Shown here: positions 16,636-27,800 of the stretch, in pieces
How the letters are laid out: every line of letters starts with the position of its first letter
Position numbering within the stretch: position 1 is the first letter of the stretch
Source of the DNA: Nitrosomonas sp.
GTDB lineage: Bacteria; Pseudomonadota; Gammaproteobacteria; Burkholderiales; Nitrosomonadaceae
DNA: 64,000 nt
Reading direction: 5' to 3'
NCBI GenBank assembly: GCA_016708955.1
Contig: JADJES010000005.1
Location: 110,357-174,356 of the forward strand
Translations under genes and position numbers: made by a program
The notes under the pieces: generated by a model
The model's input: only the letters and a program-made list of their open reading frames with translations
Told to the model about the DNA's origin: nothing
The model's database searches: none

Positions 16636-19600
16636 TTGCCGATCAGGGGAGTTGGAGTTCTTAATGCTGAGTACGAAATAAATCCTGCACTAATTGTGGA
16701 TCAGCTTAACCTGTTGGCTAAAAAAGCCTGTCAAGGGTATGGGCTTAAGGTCGATTTTCTTGATGACAATCTAATAACTGAAATTCGTAATTATACCAAG
16801 AAGGGATTGCATTGGTTAATAGTCGATTCCAAGATTATCAGCATCCATGAAGCTTTTATACATGAGCTGCGACATGCGGGTGTTAAGGTGCTTGCTGAAT
16901 TAAAACAATCTTATTGGTCAAATCAATCTCTCGATCAATTAGTCGATGGCTTAATACTTAAAGGTAATGAGGCTGGCGGTTTTGTTGGTGAGAATAGTAG
17001 CTTTATTCTATTTCAAAAATGGCATAAGCAAACTAATTTACCACTATATATTCATGGAGGTTTGACTCCCCATGTTGCGGCAGCTTGCAGTGCAGTAGGT
17101 GCGGCGGGCGGAGTTTTTGATTCCCAAGTATTGTTGATGGATGAATCACAATTACCTGATTTCTTGCGTTCTATGTTTAGTAATCTAGCCGGAAATGAAA
17201 CCATGCTAGTTGGAAATGGAGAAGTTGGTGAATACTTCCGCTTACTCGTTCGCCCTGGATATGCTGATGTGCAGGCTTTTATTCGTGATGGGGAAGGACA
17301 AGGCTACGATACGCTCAAGCACTTGGTAAGCACCAAAATTAACTGGAAAGAAATAAGAAAAGGATTATTACCAATAGGTCAGGATATCAGTTTTGCTGGT
17401 TCATGGAAAAAGAAATATAGGCATATAGTAGATCTATTTAAAGCAGTTGATGCGGCAATTGAAAATAATTTGTGTCAGGCGATTGACGCTAAATCAATAT
17501 CTCGAAACGCTCCTCTGGCAGAAGCTTTAAGTACCACCTATCCTTTAGTGCAAGGGCCAATGACAAGAGTATCTGATTCTGCCGAATTTGCTGCAGCTGT
17601 AGCAAAAGGTGGAGCTTTGCCTATGTTGGCATTTGCGTTGCTAAAAGGACCTGCATTAAGAAAATTATTGTCGGAAACGACACATTTGCTTGGTGATAGT
17701 CCTTGGGGGATTGGTCTGTTAGGTTTTGTTCCTCAGGAATTGTTCGACGAACAGCTAACATTGGCAATCGAATTTCATCCTAAATATGCAATCATCGCTG
17801 GTGGGCGACCAGATCAAGCCATTCGTTTAGAAGCTGCAAAGATTCCTACTTTTCTTCATGTACCTACCGCAGATTTAATTTCACTTTTTATCCAGGAAGG
17901 CGCGCGTCGTTTTATTTTTGAGGGTCGTGAATGTGGAGGCCATATAGGACCATTGAGTAGTTTTGTTCTCTGGAGCGCAATGGTAGACCGTTTGTTAGAA
18001 GAATTGCAGAGCGGTAAAGTACAAGGTAGTGAATTTGAAGTTCTCTTCGCTGGCGGTATCCATGATGCAATTTCTTCTGCAATGGTTCAGGTTCTTGTGG
18101 CTCCATTGGCAGCAAAGAAAGTAAAAATAGGACTTCTGATGGGTAGCGCTTATTTGTTTACGAAAGAAATTGTCAGTAGCGCCGCAATTCTACCATTATA
18201 CCAAGAAGAGGTAATCAAATGTACCCGAACAGTAAATCTAGAATCCGGTCATGGCCATGCAAGTTGTTGCGCGTACACTCCTTTTGCGAAGGAATTTTTT
18301 CGTAAGCGTTTGCTGTTACGTAAAAAAGATGTGCCAGCTGATGAAGGTCGCAAAATATTAGATGATTTAATTATGGGTCGATTGCGGATTGCATCGAAAG
18401 GTTCCGTTCGGAAAGGAGCTAAAGGCAAATTACACTATCTTGATGAGGAAAAACAACATGAAGAAGGGATGTATATGCTCGGTCAGGTTGCCACGCTACG
18501 ATCGGAAGTTACTGACATAAGATTGCTTCATCAGCAGGTAACTGAAGATGCTGCTGAACTGCTTGCTACTCGTTTTTCCAAGCCTAATAGACAGTCTCAG
18601 CTTTTCACTGAGAAACCCGTTGATATCGCCATTGTTGGTATGGCATGTCTGCTCCCAAAAGCAAATTCAATCGAAGATTATTGGAATAATATTCTTAACA
18701 AGGTTGATGCTATTACCGAAATCCCGCTACACCGATGGGATTGGCGTTTGTATTTTGATGAAGACCGCACAGCAAAGGATAAGATTTATTCAAAATGGGG
18801 CGGATTTCTCGATGATATGCCTTTCGACCCAATTCGCTACGGAATGCCGCCAAAATCGATAGAATCAATTGATCCGATGCAGTTGATGGCATTGGAAGTG
18901 GCTCAGCGCACATTAATTGATTCAGGATACCAAGACAGAGATTTTAATCGAGAACGTGCATCTGTCATCTTAGGTGTTAGCGGAGGAACTGGAGATGTAG
19001 GGACTCAGTATGGATTGCGCGCAGAACTTCCTCGATTCTATGGTTCTTTACCTGAGAATATTGCCGATCGTTTGCCCGAATGGACGGAAGACTCATTTGC
19101 TGGACTATTGAATAATGTCAGCGCTGGGCGTATCGCAAACAGACTTAATCTGGGCGGAGTAAATTTTACTACTGATGCTGCCTGTGCATCTGCGTTGGCT
19201 GCACTATATCAAAGTGTGTCGGAGTTAACTTCAGGACGCAGTGATTTTGTTATTACGGGTGGTATCGATACTGTGCAAGGTCCATTTGGGTATTTATGTT
19301 TCAGCAAAACCCAAGCACTTTCACCGCGAGGTCGTTGCTCATCATTTGATGCTTCTGCTGATGGAATAGTTATTTCTGAAGGTATTGCAATGGTTGCACT
19401 TAAGCGTCTTAATGACGCAGAACGAGATGGTGATCGCATCTATGCGGTGATTAAAGGTACCGGGGGCAGCAGTGATGGCAATGCGAAAGGAATGACTGCT
19501 CCATTACCTGAAGGACAATTACGTGCAATGCGCCGTGCCTATGTTCAAGCTGGTTTCGATCCCAACACAGTCGGTCTTTTTGAGGCTCATGGCACTGGTA

Positions 19601-22600
19601 CTGTTGCGGGTGACACAGCTGAACTTGAAAGTACAATGAAATTAATTAAGGAGAATGAGTATAATCCTAAGCAAGCAGTAATTGGTTCAGTAAAAACAAT
19701 GATAGGCCATACCAAAGCTACTGCTGGTATAGCTGGCCTAATCAAGGCTGCTCTTGCATTGCATCGTCGTGTTCTCCCTCCTCATCGTTGGACAAGTCAG
19801 CCCAATCAGGTTTTACAGCAAGCTGATTGTCCCTTTCAACTCATAGATCAAGCGCAACCTTGGATAGCACCTGAAGCGACTCCACGGAGAGCATCGGTAA
19901 GTTCATTCGGCTTTGGCGGCACAAATTTTCATATCGCGTTAGAAGAATATACACAAGAATATCGTGAATGGCTTCGTCCAGTAACTTCTCAGCGGTGGCC
20001 GGCTGAACTGCTATTGTGGAGTGATGTTAGTCGTGAAGGGCTAATTGCTCAATTAGGGAATATAGAAAAAGAACTATACAACATACCAAGTTTAGAATTG
20101 CGCGACGTTGCGAACAGTTTGGCAAAAAAATGGCAAATGAATAATGAAATTGTCGCAATTGTTGCGAAAAATCTAACCGACTTGATAGAAAAGATTAAGG
20201 TTTTATTAGCTTATTTGCAGGACAAAAATGTAGAGCTGCCTGTAGGCGTTTATCATGGATCGGGTAAAGTTCCTGCCGGGAAATTTGCAATACTGTTCCC
20301 TGGACAAGGTTCGCAGTACACAGGGATGTTACGTGAAGTTTCGCTACATTTTCCAATTTATGCTGAGATATTAGCCGAAGCTGATAGAATTTTAAAAGAA
20401 GCTTTTTCGCACCGTTATGGTGAAAGTAAACGTTTAAGTCACTTTATATTTCCACGCGGCTGCTACAGTGAAGAGGCCGAAGCCGAAGCACAACAGACTT
20501 TAACAAGTACTGATATTGCGCAGCCTGCACTGGGAGCTGTTGAAGCAGGTCTTTGGAAGTTATTGCAAACATTTGAAATTGAACCAGACATGCTTGCTGG
20601 CCATAGCTACGGTGAGTTTGTCGCATTGCATGCAAGTGGCGCAATCGATTTGAATACATTGATGACCTTATCTTCTGCACGTGGAAGATTTATCATTGAT
20701 GCAGCAAAAACAGAAAAAACCGAGCTCGGTACCATGCTTGCAGTTCAGGCACGCCGGGAAGATATTGAAGCAGCATTGACAGGCCAAAATGACGCTGTTA
20801 TTGCAAACCATAATGCGCCATTACAGAGTGTTCTTTCTGGTTCACGCTCCGCCATTGAATCAGCAGAGAAAAAATTATTAGCAGCAGGAATAATCACCAA
20901 TCAAATACCTGTAGCAGCTGCATTTCATTCAAGCTTGGTTAAGCCAGCACAACGTGCTTTGGCAAATCTGATCGATAATATGGAATGGCAACCATGTCGT
21001 ATTCCTGTTTATTCAAATACAACAGCAAAACCGCATGCTGCTGAAGTAAGCATTACCAAGAAGTTAATGGCAGAACATCTCGTGAATTCAGTCGAATTCG
21101 TGTCTGAAATTGAATCAATGTATCAAGATGGCGCGAGAATATTTCTTGAACTTGGTCCCAAATCTGTTTTGTCAAAGTTAACTGATAAGATATTAACTAA
21201 TCAGCCGCATAAAGCAATTTCTTTCGACGATGGTAATGGGTTATCAGGCATGCTGAATGCGCTTGGCCAATTAATATGCGCTGGTATCAAACTCAATGTG
21301 ATGAAACTTTTTACGCATCGAGATTGTATGAGTGGCGATCCTGCCAAACTGGAATCACTGCAACGCCCTAATGCGATGCCAAAGCATGTCTGGATGCTGA
21401 ATGGCAGTGGTGTCAGGCAAGCAAATCAGCCGATTAAGCAAATCGGTGTTACAGCCGATCAAGTAGTCAATCAATCTTTGGTCAGTGCAATTGCTCAGGT
21501 TAGCACTGATAAACCGCAAGTTTCTGAGTATCAGGTAAATCAAGTAAGTCAGCTAAATGCCGCCAGTTTGGCTAATACAAAGCAAATACAGCAACAAAAA
21601 ACATGGAAAAAGGAGAATCAAATGAGAGAGCGACGACCATTGACGAACTCTGGAAATTCAGCGGTTATGTCAGAATATTTTGAAACTATGCGTCAATTTC
21701 TTGAAACTCAAGAACGCGTCATGACAGCATATATCGGTGAACCGATTGTTGATCAAGGCAGTATACGGGAACAAAAGATTATCAGTTCATATATGCCACC
21801 CAAAGTATCTGCGTATGAAGCCGTGCAAGAGCAGGAGCCTGCAAAACAGAATCAAGTGATGCAAATACCTGACAAAAAGACTGTCGTACCAGTATCGACA
21901 AATGAGACCACTACTCAAAATATTTCTACTGTAGCTTCTGCCCAGCTAATTGATATCGCGGATAAAAGTAAGGAAAAAAGTAAAGTGGTTTCATCTATTG
22001 ATCGTGACGGCATAACTAAGATACTGCTGAGTGTGATTGAAGACAAAACTGGCTATCCGCCCGATATGATTGGACTGGATCAGAATCTTGAATCCGATCT
22101 TGGTATTGATTCTATAAAAAGGATAGAGATTGTTGGTACATTATTGCAAAAACTTCCTGAAAACTATCGCCAGGAAATCGGTGAGAATCGTAGCAAGCTC
22201 AATACTCAATCGACGCTAAATGGGATACTCGACATATTAGCTAATTTAAAAGCTGGAGGGACCGTAACTGCCCCTTTTAATTTTGCCGAGGTGGGGAAAA
22301 TGACTTCTGTTATCAGTCATCCACCTCGGCATATTATTGAATCCAAGCAAGAGAATATTGACAAAACTGCACTTAAACAGCTTAAGCAAGGGCATTATCT
22401 TATCACCGAAGATGAGCTAGGTGTCGCGGATGAGTTAATGAAAAAGCTTACTTCCCGTGGGTGTGCTGTTAACTTGATCAAACGCAACACGTTGTCACAA
22501 GATGATTTATTGATTAACTGGTGTAATGCGCATAAAAATGAATTCCACGAACTTGCTGGTGTAATCCATCTTGCCCAGCTTAGTAAAGATTGGCTTAAAA

Positions 22601-24843
22601 CCAATGCTTCGCTGGATGAATGGCGGAAGCAATTGCAAATTAATGAGAAATCTTTTTTTGTTTTGTTACATGACCTTAGTGACAAGCTTGTAAAAGATAC
22701 ACATATAGTGTCAGCAAGTGCTCTTGGCGGTTTTTTTAACCGCAATGGCAGTATTTCACGCGGAGGATTAAGTATACAAAGCGGTGCGGTCGGGATGCTT
22801 AAATCTTTATTTGACGAACGCCCAACACTGCGTATCAAAGCAATTGATATTGATCCATCGCAGAATTCTTTTGAAATTTCATCAATTTTACTTGAAGAAA
22901 TGGAATTAGTTGGCGGACGCCTGGAAATCGGTTATCCCGATGGTAAACGTACGGTTTTCCACACTGTATTTTCACCCGTTAACATCGATGAAGCTAATAG
23001 TAAAAAATTGCAAGACATTATAGTTTTTGCAACGGGAGGCGCAAGAGGTGTTACTGCCGAGGTTTTGCGGGAATTGGCACTTCCTGGCAACACACTGATT
23101 CTTACCGGACGCAGTGCATTAGCAGATAAAGAACCGGAGATTCTAAGAACGCTAATCACTGCCGACGCTCTGCGCCAATACTTTATTTCTGAAGCACGAA
23201 GCAATAATACCCCTATCACACCAGCTAAGATTGACCAGAAAATTAATGCAGTGCTTGCTACAAGGGAGATATACAGTAATATTGAAGATTTCAAACAACG
23301 TGGTGCGATTGTCGAATATCGCGCGGTTGATGTGACAAATGAAGATGATATGCATCACTTGCTAAGTGATGTTTATACGCGGCATGGCAGAATTGATGGC
23401 GTAGTTCATGGAGCAGGGATCATTGAAGATAAATTACTTGCAGATAAAAAAATTGATAGCTGGACGCGTGTAGTTGAAACTAAAGTTATGGGTCTTTTAA
23501 TACTGCAAAAATATCTGCGCTTTGAGTCACTCAAGTTTCTCACAGTCTTTAGTTCTGTTGCTGGACGATATGGAAATAGTGGTCAATCGGATTATGCTAC
23601 TGCAAACGAGATTATGAATCGATTATGTTGCCAATTTAAGATGAATTGGAACAATCAGGTAAATATTATCGCTTTCTGTTGGGGTCCTTGGGGTCAAACA
23701 AAATTTGGCGCAGGGATGGTGACTGCAGAGACTGAAGCGAAATTTGCAAAAAATGGAGTAAGACTTGTAACAGCCGAAATTGGTCATCAGTTATTTAAAG
23801 ATGAACTAATGCGTATTAATAATTCTGATGTTGAAATTATTTGTGGTGAAGGGCCATGGGAAAAGCGAGAATCAACTATTGGTGAGATCAAGAAAAGTTC
23901 CCAGATAGTGGATACACATCGTATAGGACCACTGATAGGCTGTTCAGAAAAAGTTATATTGGCGAAGAATAATCAAGCAATTAATTTTCATATTGATGCT
24001 AAGCAAAATTATCTGCAGCATCATCGTATTGATGGAATTCCGGTGCTGCCCGCGGCAGCCGCGCTGGAAATGTTTGCCGAGGTTGCACAGCATCTTTGGA
24101 ATGGCTGGAAGGTAGTTGAAATACAGAATTTCTGCCTCCTAAAAGGAATTGAACTAAAGGATGGTGAGCGTAATTTTAGTATTGTTATCAATCCTCCCCC
24201 TTATGGCAGTAGTGCTGGTTTTGAAGTCAATGCGATACTGCAATCCGAAAAGAAAGATAGTAAGCCATTAATCCATTACAAATCTACCTTGCGCTTAGAA
24301 CAAAAACTACCGCACGGTATTGAACAAGTTAATAAATTACATTCCGAGAAGAAACTGACAGTAACCAAAGCATACAATGAATTATTGTTTCATGGTCCTT
24401 GCTTTCAAGTTATCGAAGATATTGAGGGATTATCAATGAATGGGGCAAGCGCAACTGTAAAAACTACCCGCCCAGTTAATTGGATTAATACCGCTGATAA
24501 GCATGATAATTGGATTTTTGATCCTGCGATCATCGATTCTGCTGCGCAAATGGGTATTTTGTGGACGCGAAATTTTCGTGACGAAACGGCATTGCCGACA
24601 AAATTTGGTCGGGTTGTACGCTACCAAGAAACATTGCCTGATCAATTATATATGGAATTTGAGTTAATACCATCGCAAGACTCTAATTTATTGTGCGCTA
24701 ATGTTTATTTTTCAGATATTGCTGGCCAAATGGTTTTCTTGATTGAGAATATGGAATGCATATCGAGCAAAGCTTTAAATCGGCTTGGGGGAAGCGCAAG
24801 AGTTACGGCAAATGCTATTGAACTTTTTTCTGGAGAATTTTAA
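16636..24843 (+). CDS. Multidomain synthase: NMO-NMO-KS-AT-ACP-KR-DH (Pfa/Hgl type)
   Basis: A 2735-residue iterative type I fatty-acid/polyketide synthase. Residues about 1-230 and 285-560 resemble nitronate monooxygenases; the second copy has the full pattern (YPLVQGPMTRVSD, EGRECGGHIGP) like the PfaD enoyl reductase. KS spans about 660-1080 with Cys850, His985 and His1025. AT spans about 1215-1540 with Ser1324 in GHSYGE. One ACP has Ser1826 in LGIDSIKRIEI. KR is at about 2125-2370 with ATGGARGVTAE and Tyr2320. DH is at about 2440-2700 with His2463 in HRIDGIPVLP and an IIDSAAQ motif. TTG 16636 is only the first start in this frame: the preceding frame (16562-16655) encodes the expected IISACRSGEL just upstream, so the true N terminus is probably longer (see findings). 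It overlaps the next gene by one base. Confidence 0.9.
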   Translation: MPIRGVGVLNAEYEINPALIVDQLNLLAKKACQGYGLKVDFLDDNLITEIRNYTKKGLHWLIVDSKIISIHEAFIHELRHAGVKVLAELKQSYWSNQSLDQLVDGLILKGNEAGGFVGENSSFILFQKWHKQTNLPLYIHGGLTPHVAAACSAVGAAGGVFDSQVLLMDESQLPDFLRSMFSNLAGNETMLVGNGEVGEYFRLLVRPGYADVQAFIRDGEGQGYDTLKHLVSTKINWKEIRKGLLPIGQDISFAGSWKKKYRHIVDLFKAVDAAIENNLCQAIDAKSISRNAPLAEALSTTYPLVQGPMTRVSDSAEFAAAVAKGGALPMLAFALLKGPALRKLLSETTHLLGDSPWGIGLLGFVPQELFDEQLTLAIEFHPKYAIIAGGRPDQAIRLEAAKIPTFLHVPTADLISLFIQEGARRFIFEGRECGGHIGPLSSFVLWSAMVDRLLEELQSGKVQGSEFEVLFAGGIHDAISSAMVQVLVAPLAAKKVKIGLLMGSAYLFTKEIVSSAAILPLYQEEVIKCTRTVNLESGHGHASCCAYTPFAKEFFRKRLLLRKKDVPADEGRKILDDLIMGRLRIASKGSVRKGAKGKLHYLDEEKQHEEGMYMLGQVATLRSEVTDIRLLHQQVTEDAAELLATRFSKPNRQSQLFTEKPVDIAIVGMACLLPKANSIEDYWNNILNKVDAITEIPLHRWDWRLYFDEDRTAKDKIYSKWGGFLDDMPFDPIRYGMPPKSIESIDPMQLMALEVAQRTLIDSGYQDRDFNRERASVILGVSGGTGDVGTQYGLRAELPRFYGSLPENIADRLPEWTEDSFAGLLNNVSAGRIANRLNLGGVNFTTDAACASALAALYQSVSELTSGRSDFVITGGIDTVQGPFGYLCFSKTQALSPRGRCSSFDASADGIVISEGIAMVALKRLNDAERDGDRIYAVIKGTGGSSDGNAKGMTAPLPEGQLRAMRRAYVQAGFDPNTVGLFEAHGTGTVAGDTAELESTMKLIKENEYNPKQAVIGSVKTMIGHTKATAGIAGLIKAALALHRRVLPPHRWTSQPNQVLQQADCPFQLIDQAQPWIAPEATPRRASVSSFGFGGTNFHIALEEYTQEYREWLRPVTSQRWPAELLLWSDVSREGLIAQLGNIEKELYNIPSLELRDVANSLAKKWQMNNEIVAIVAKNLTDLIEKIKVLLAYLQDKNVELPVGVYHGSGKVPAGKFAILFPGQGSQYTGMLREVSLHFPIYAEILAEADRILKEAFSHRYGESKRLSHFIFPRGCYSEEAEAEAQQTLTSTDIAQPALGAVEAGLWKLLQTFEIEPDMLAGHSYGEFVALHASGAIDLNTLMTLSSARGRFIIDAAKTEKTELGTMLAVQARREDIEAALTGQNDAVIANHNAPLQSVLSGSRSAIESAEKKLLAAGIITNQIPVAAAFHSSLVKPAQRALANLIDNMEWQPCRIPVYSNTTAKPHAAEVSITKKLMAEHLVNSVEFVSEIESMYQDGARIFLELGPKSVLSKLTDKILTNQPHKAISFDDGNGLSGMLNALGQLICAGIKLNVMKLFTHRDCMSGDPAKLESLQRPNAMPKHVWMLNGSGVRQANQPIKQIGVTADQVVNQSLVSAIAQVSTDKPQVSEYQVNQVSQLNAASLANTKQIQQQKTWKKENQMRERRPLTNSGNSAVMSEYFETMRQFLETQERVMTAYIGEPIVDQGSIREQKIISSYMPPKVSAYEAVQEQEPAKQNQVMQIPDKKTVVPVSTNETTTQNISTVASAQLIDIADKSKEKSKVVSSIDRDGITKILLSVIEDKTGYPPDMIGLDQNLESDLGIDSIKRIEIVGTLLQKLPENYRQEIGENRSKLNTQSTLNGILDILANLKAGGTVTAPFNFAEVGKMTSVISHPPRHIIESKQENIDKTALKQLKQGHYLITEDELGVADELMKKLTSRGCAVNLIKRNTLSQDDLLINWCNAHKNEFHELAGVIHLAQLSKDWLKTNASLDEWRKQLQINEKSFFVLLHDLSDKLVKDTHIVSASALGGFFNRNGSISRGGLSIQSGAVGMLKSLFDERPTLRIKAIDIDPSQNSFEISSILLEEMELVGGRLEIGYPDGKRTVFHTVFSPVNIDEANSKKLQDIIVFATGGARGVTAEVLRELALPGNTLILTGRSALADKEPEILRTLITADALRQYFISEARSNNTPITPAKIDQKINAVLATREIYSNIEDFKQRGAIVEYRAVDVTNEDDMHHLLSDVYTRHGRIDGVVHGAGIIEDKLLADKKIDSWTRVVETKVMGLLILQKYLRFESLKFLTVFSSVAGRYGNSGQSDYATANEIMNRLCCQFKMNWNNQVNIIAFCWGPWGQTKFGAGMVTAETEAKFAKNGVRLVTAEIGHQLFKDELMRINNSDVEIICGEGPWEKRESTIGEIKKSSQIVDTHRIGPLIGCSEKVILAKNNQAINFHIDAKQNYLQHHRIDGIPVLPAAAALEMFAEVAQHLWNGWKVVEIQNFCLLKGIELKDGERNFSIVINPPPYGSSAGFEVNAILQSEKKDSKPLIHYKSTLRLEQKLPHGIEQVNKLHSEKKLTVTKAYNELLFHGPCFQVIEDIEGLSMNGASATVKTTRPVNWINTADKHDNWIFDPAIIDSAAQMGILWTRNFRDETALPTKFGRVVRYQETLPDQLYMEFELIPSQDSNLLCANVYFSDIAGQMVFLIENMECISSKALNRLGGSARVTANAIELFSGEF

Positions 24844-27800
24844 TGGGAGCCGTCCATGCCGACTTGGAACCAATCGCAATTATAGGTATGGCCTGTGTAT
24901 TTCCCCAGGCATCTAATATACAAGAATTCTGGAAAAATATTGTCACTGGCGTGGACGCAGTCACCGAACCGACACCGAAATGGGATGCCGATCGTTACCT
25001 AAAATCTGGTCGAATTAAAACAGCTTTTGGAGGGTATCTTAAAGATCTGTACCATTTTAGTCCACGAGAGTTTGGTATTATGCCAAGTTCATTGGATGGC
25101 GGAGAGCCGGATCAATTCATGGCGCTTCGGGTAGCCCGTGATGCACTTCTTGATGCTGGATATTTAATGGGCGATTATGACCATTATGATACCGGCATTA
25201 TACTTGGGCACAGTACTTATCTGCACAGAGGGCAAGGTACGCTGATACAAAATCATATTGTTTTAGATCAAACCATTGAATTGCTCCAAGTTACCTGCCC
25301 TTTTATCAGTGAAGAAAAACTGACTGAGATAAGGGCATTGCTAGAAAGTAAGTTGCCACAATCCAATTCAGATATCGCTCCCGGTTTAGTTCCAAACGTG
25401 ATGACTGGTAGAATCGCTAACCGATTAAATTTCAAAGGCCCCAACTATTTAATTGATGCCGCTTGCTCATCTTCATTATTGGCTGTGAACGCAGCGATTG
25501 ATGAGTTACGTGCAGGGCGTAGTCGTATGATGCTAGCTGGTGGCGTTAATGCTTCCCTACCAGCTGAAGTTGCAGTGATTTTTACTCAACTTGGCGCATT
25601 AAGCGAACGTCGTAAAGTTCGTCCATTCGAAGAGGGTAGTGATGGAACATTGCTTGGCGAAGGCCTCGGTGTTGTCGTTCTAAAGAAATTATCTGATGCA
25701 ATTTCCGCTGGGGATCGTGTTTATGCAGTTGTCAGAGGAATCGGACAAGCTAGTGATGGGCGGGGGCATGGCTTACTAGCGCCAAGTATTGAAGGTGAAA
25801 CATTAGCTATACAAAGAGCATATACCAAAAGCGGTATTGACCCGGCTTCTATCAGTTTAATCGAAGCGCATGGTACTGGTATTCCGCTCGGTGATAAAAC
25901 AGAAATAGCAGCGCTAGAGAATGTGTTTGGTAAGCGCAAAGGAAATCATGGGAGCGTAGCGCTAGGGTCGGTAAAATCAATGATCAGTCATTGTATTCCT
26001 GCAGCAGGAATCGCTGGATTGATTAAAAGTGCGCTTGCCCTACATCATAAAATTTTGCCACCAACACTATGTGACAATGTTAATCCGGAGTTGGGAATTG
26101 CAAGTACGCCGTTCTATATCAATACGCAAAAATTTCCTTGGATTAGTCAATTAAATGTACCTCGTCGGGTAGGAATCAATTCTTTTGGTTTCGGTGGAAT
26201 TAATACTCATGCGATTCTGGAAGAAGCGCCTGGATCCGCGCTGAAGCCAGAAAAATTTACTCCGTGGGAGGCAGAAATCTGTATTTTTTCTGCGGATAAT
26301 CGTGAGGAATTGGCGAATAATCTTAAGCAAGCTGCAGATTTCATATATCTTTATCCTGAGCAACGGATAGCAGATATTGCAGCAGCATTAGCTGCTAAAG
26401 ATAAAGAAGGGCAATGTCGCCTCGCTATCATAGCCAAAGATAGCGAAGATCTCACAAGAAGAATTGAAGACTCATTACGACGACTGCCTAAAAGTGATGC
26501 AGGGAGATGGTCAACAAAAAGCGGTATTGTGTATAGTGAGACTAGATCTTCTGGAAAGCTTGCATTCCTTTTTCCGGGAGAAGGTTCACAGTATATTGGT
26601 ATGTTATCTGATCTCGCAATGTGCTTTGATGAAGTTCGTCAATGGTTCGATTTCTGGCGAAGCTTATATGATGATCCTCCTGGTTCTACACGAACGGATG
26701 TTATATTTCCTCCAATCAGTGAACTGACTGAGCAACGTCGATCAGAGTTAGAAAAACGACTCAATGATATGGATGTTGGCTCAGAGGCAGCATTTATTGG
26801 TGGTCAAGCTATGTATGCTTTACTTCGTTCACTGGGAGTGGAACCCGATGTCATGGTTGGTCACAGCTCTGGGGAGTCATCTGCACTCGCGGCATCTGGC
26901 GCGATACCAGCTGATAATCCACAGCAATTGGCCGATTTTATTAGACAACTTAATAAAGTCTATCAACAGATATTAAGGGATGGCAAGATACCAGTGGGTA
27001 AATTGCTGACTGTCGGTGCATTGCCATTGACAGTTGTTGAAAAACATATTGATGCACTTAATGAAAATATAGTTATTGCGATGGATAACTGTACAAATCA
27101 GTTGATACTTTATGGCGATGCTGGTCCCATTGAATCAATCCATAAATCTCTTAGTGCAGAAGGGGGAATCTGCTTTCCGTTACCATTTGACCGTGGTTAT
27201 CATACGAATGCATTTTCTGAAGCAAGCAAGGCATTTTTGAAATATTATAAAAAAATTCAATTAAATTGCCCACAGATACCGCTTTATTCCTGTTCATCGG
27301 CTGATTTATTTCCTGATGCCACACAATCAGTACAGCAATTAGCGGCCGCACAGTGGTCTACCAAGGTCCGCTTCAGAGAAACGCTCTTGAAAATGCATCA
27401 TGATGGAGTGCGCTATTTTATAGAGGTTGGACCCTCTGGCAACCTAAGTGCATTTGTAAAAGATACTTTAACTAAGAAACCACATGTTTCGCTTGCTACG
27501 AATCTTCGTCACCGTAACAACCTTGATCATTTTCTGACGACGCTGGCATTTTTATATGTTGATGGTAAGCAAGTAAAAGTTGGAAATTTATTTAACTCAC
27601 GGTTCATTACACCTGTTGATCTCTCTAATAGCATACAAATAAAACATTCAAGTGTATTACTGGACAATACTATGCCAAAAATACGTCTGAGTGATGCCGA
27701 TCGCATTAGTTTACAAAAATTAGCAATTAATTTTGATAAAGAAGATAAAGAAACTGATGTAACGAATTTGTCCTCGAGCGACGTGGAAATAAAATGTGAA

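Noticed and set aside
25980..26010. Loss of the second KS domain because SHCIPA replaces the usual GHTKA-type motif
   Set aside because: The catalytic His itself and the Cys and other His are present, and the sequence variation is compatible with an active or chain-length-type KS, so I do not call it inactive.
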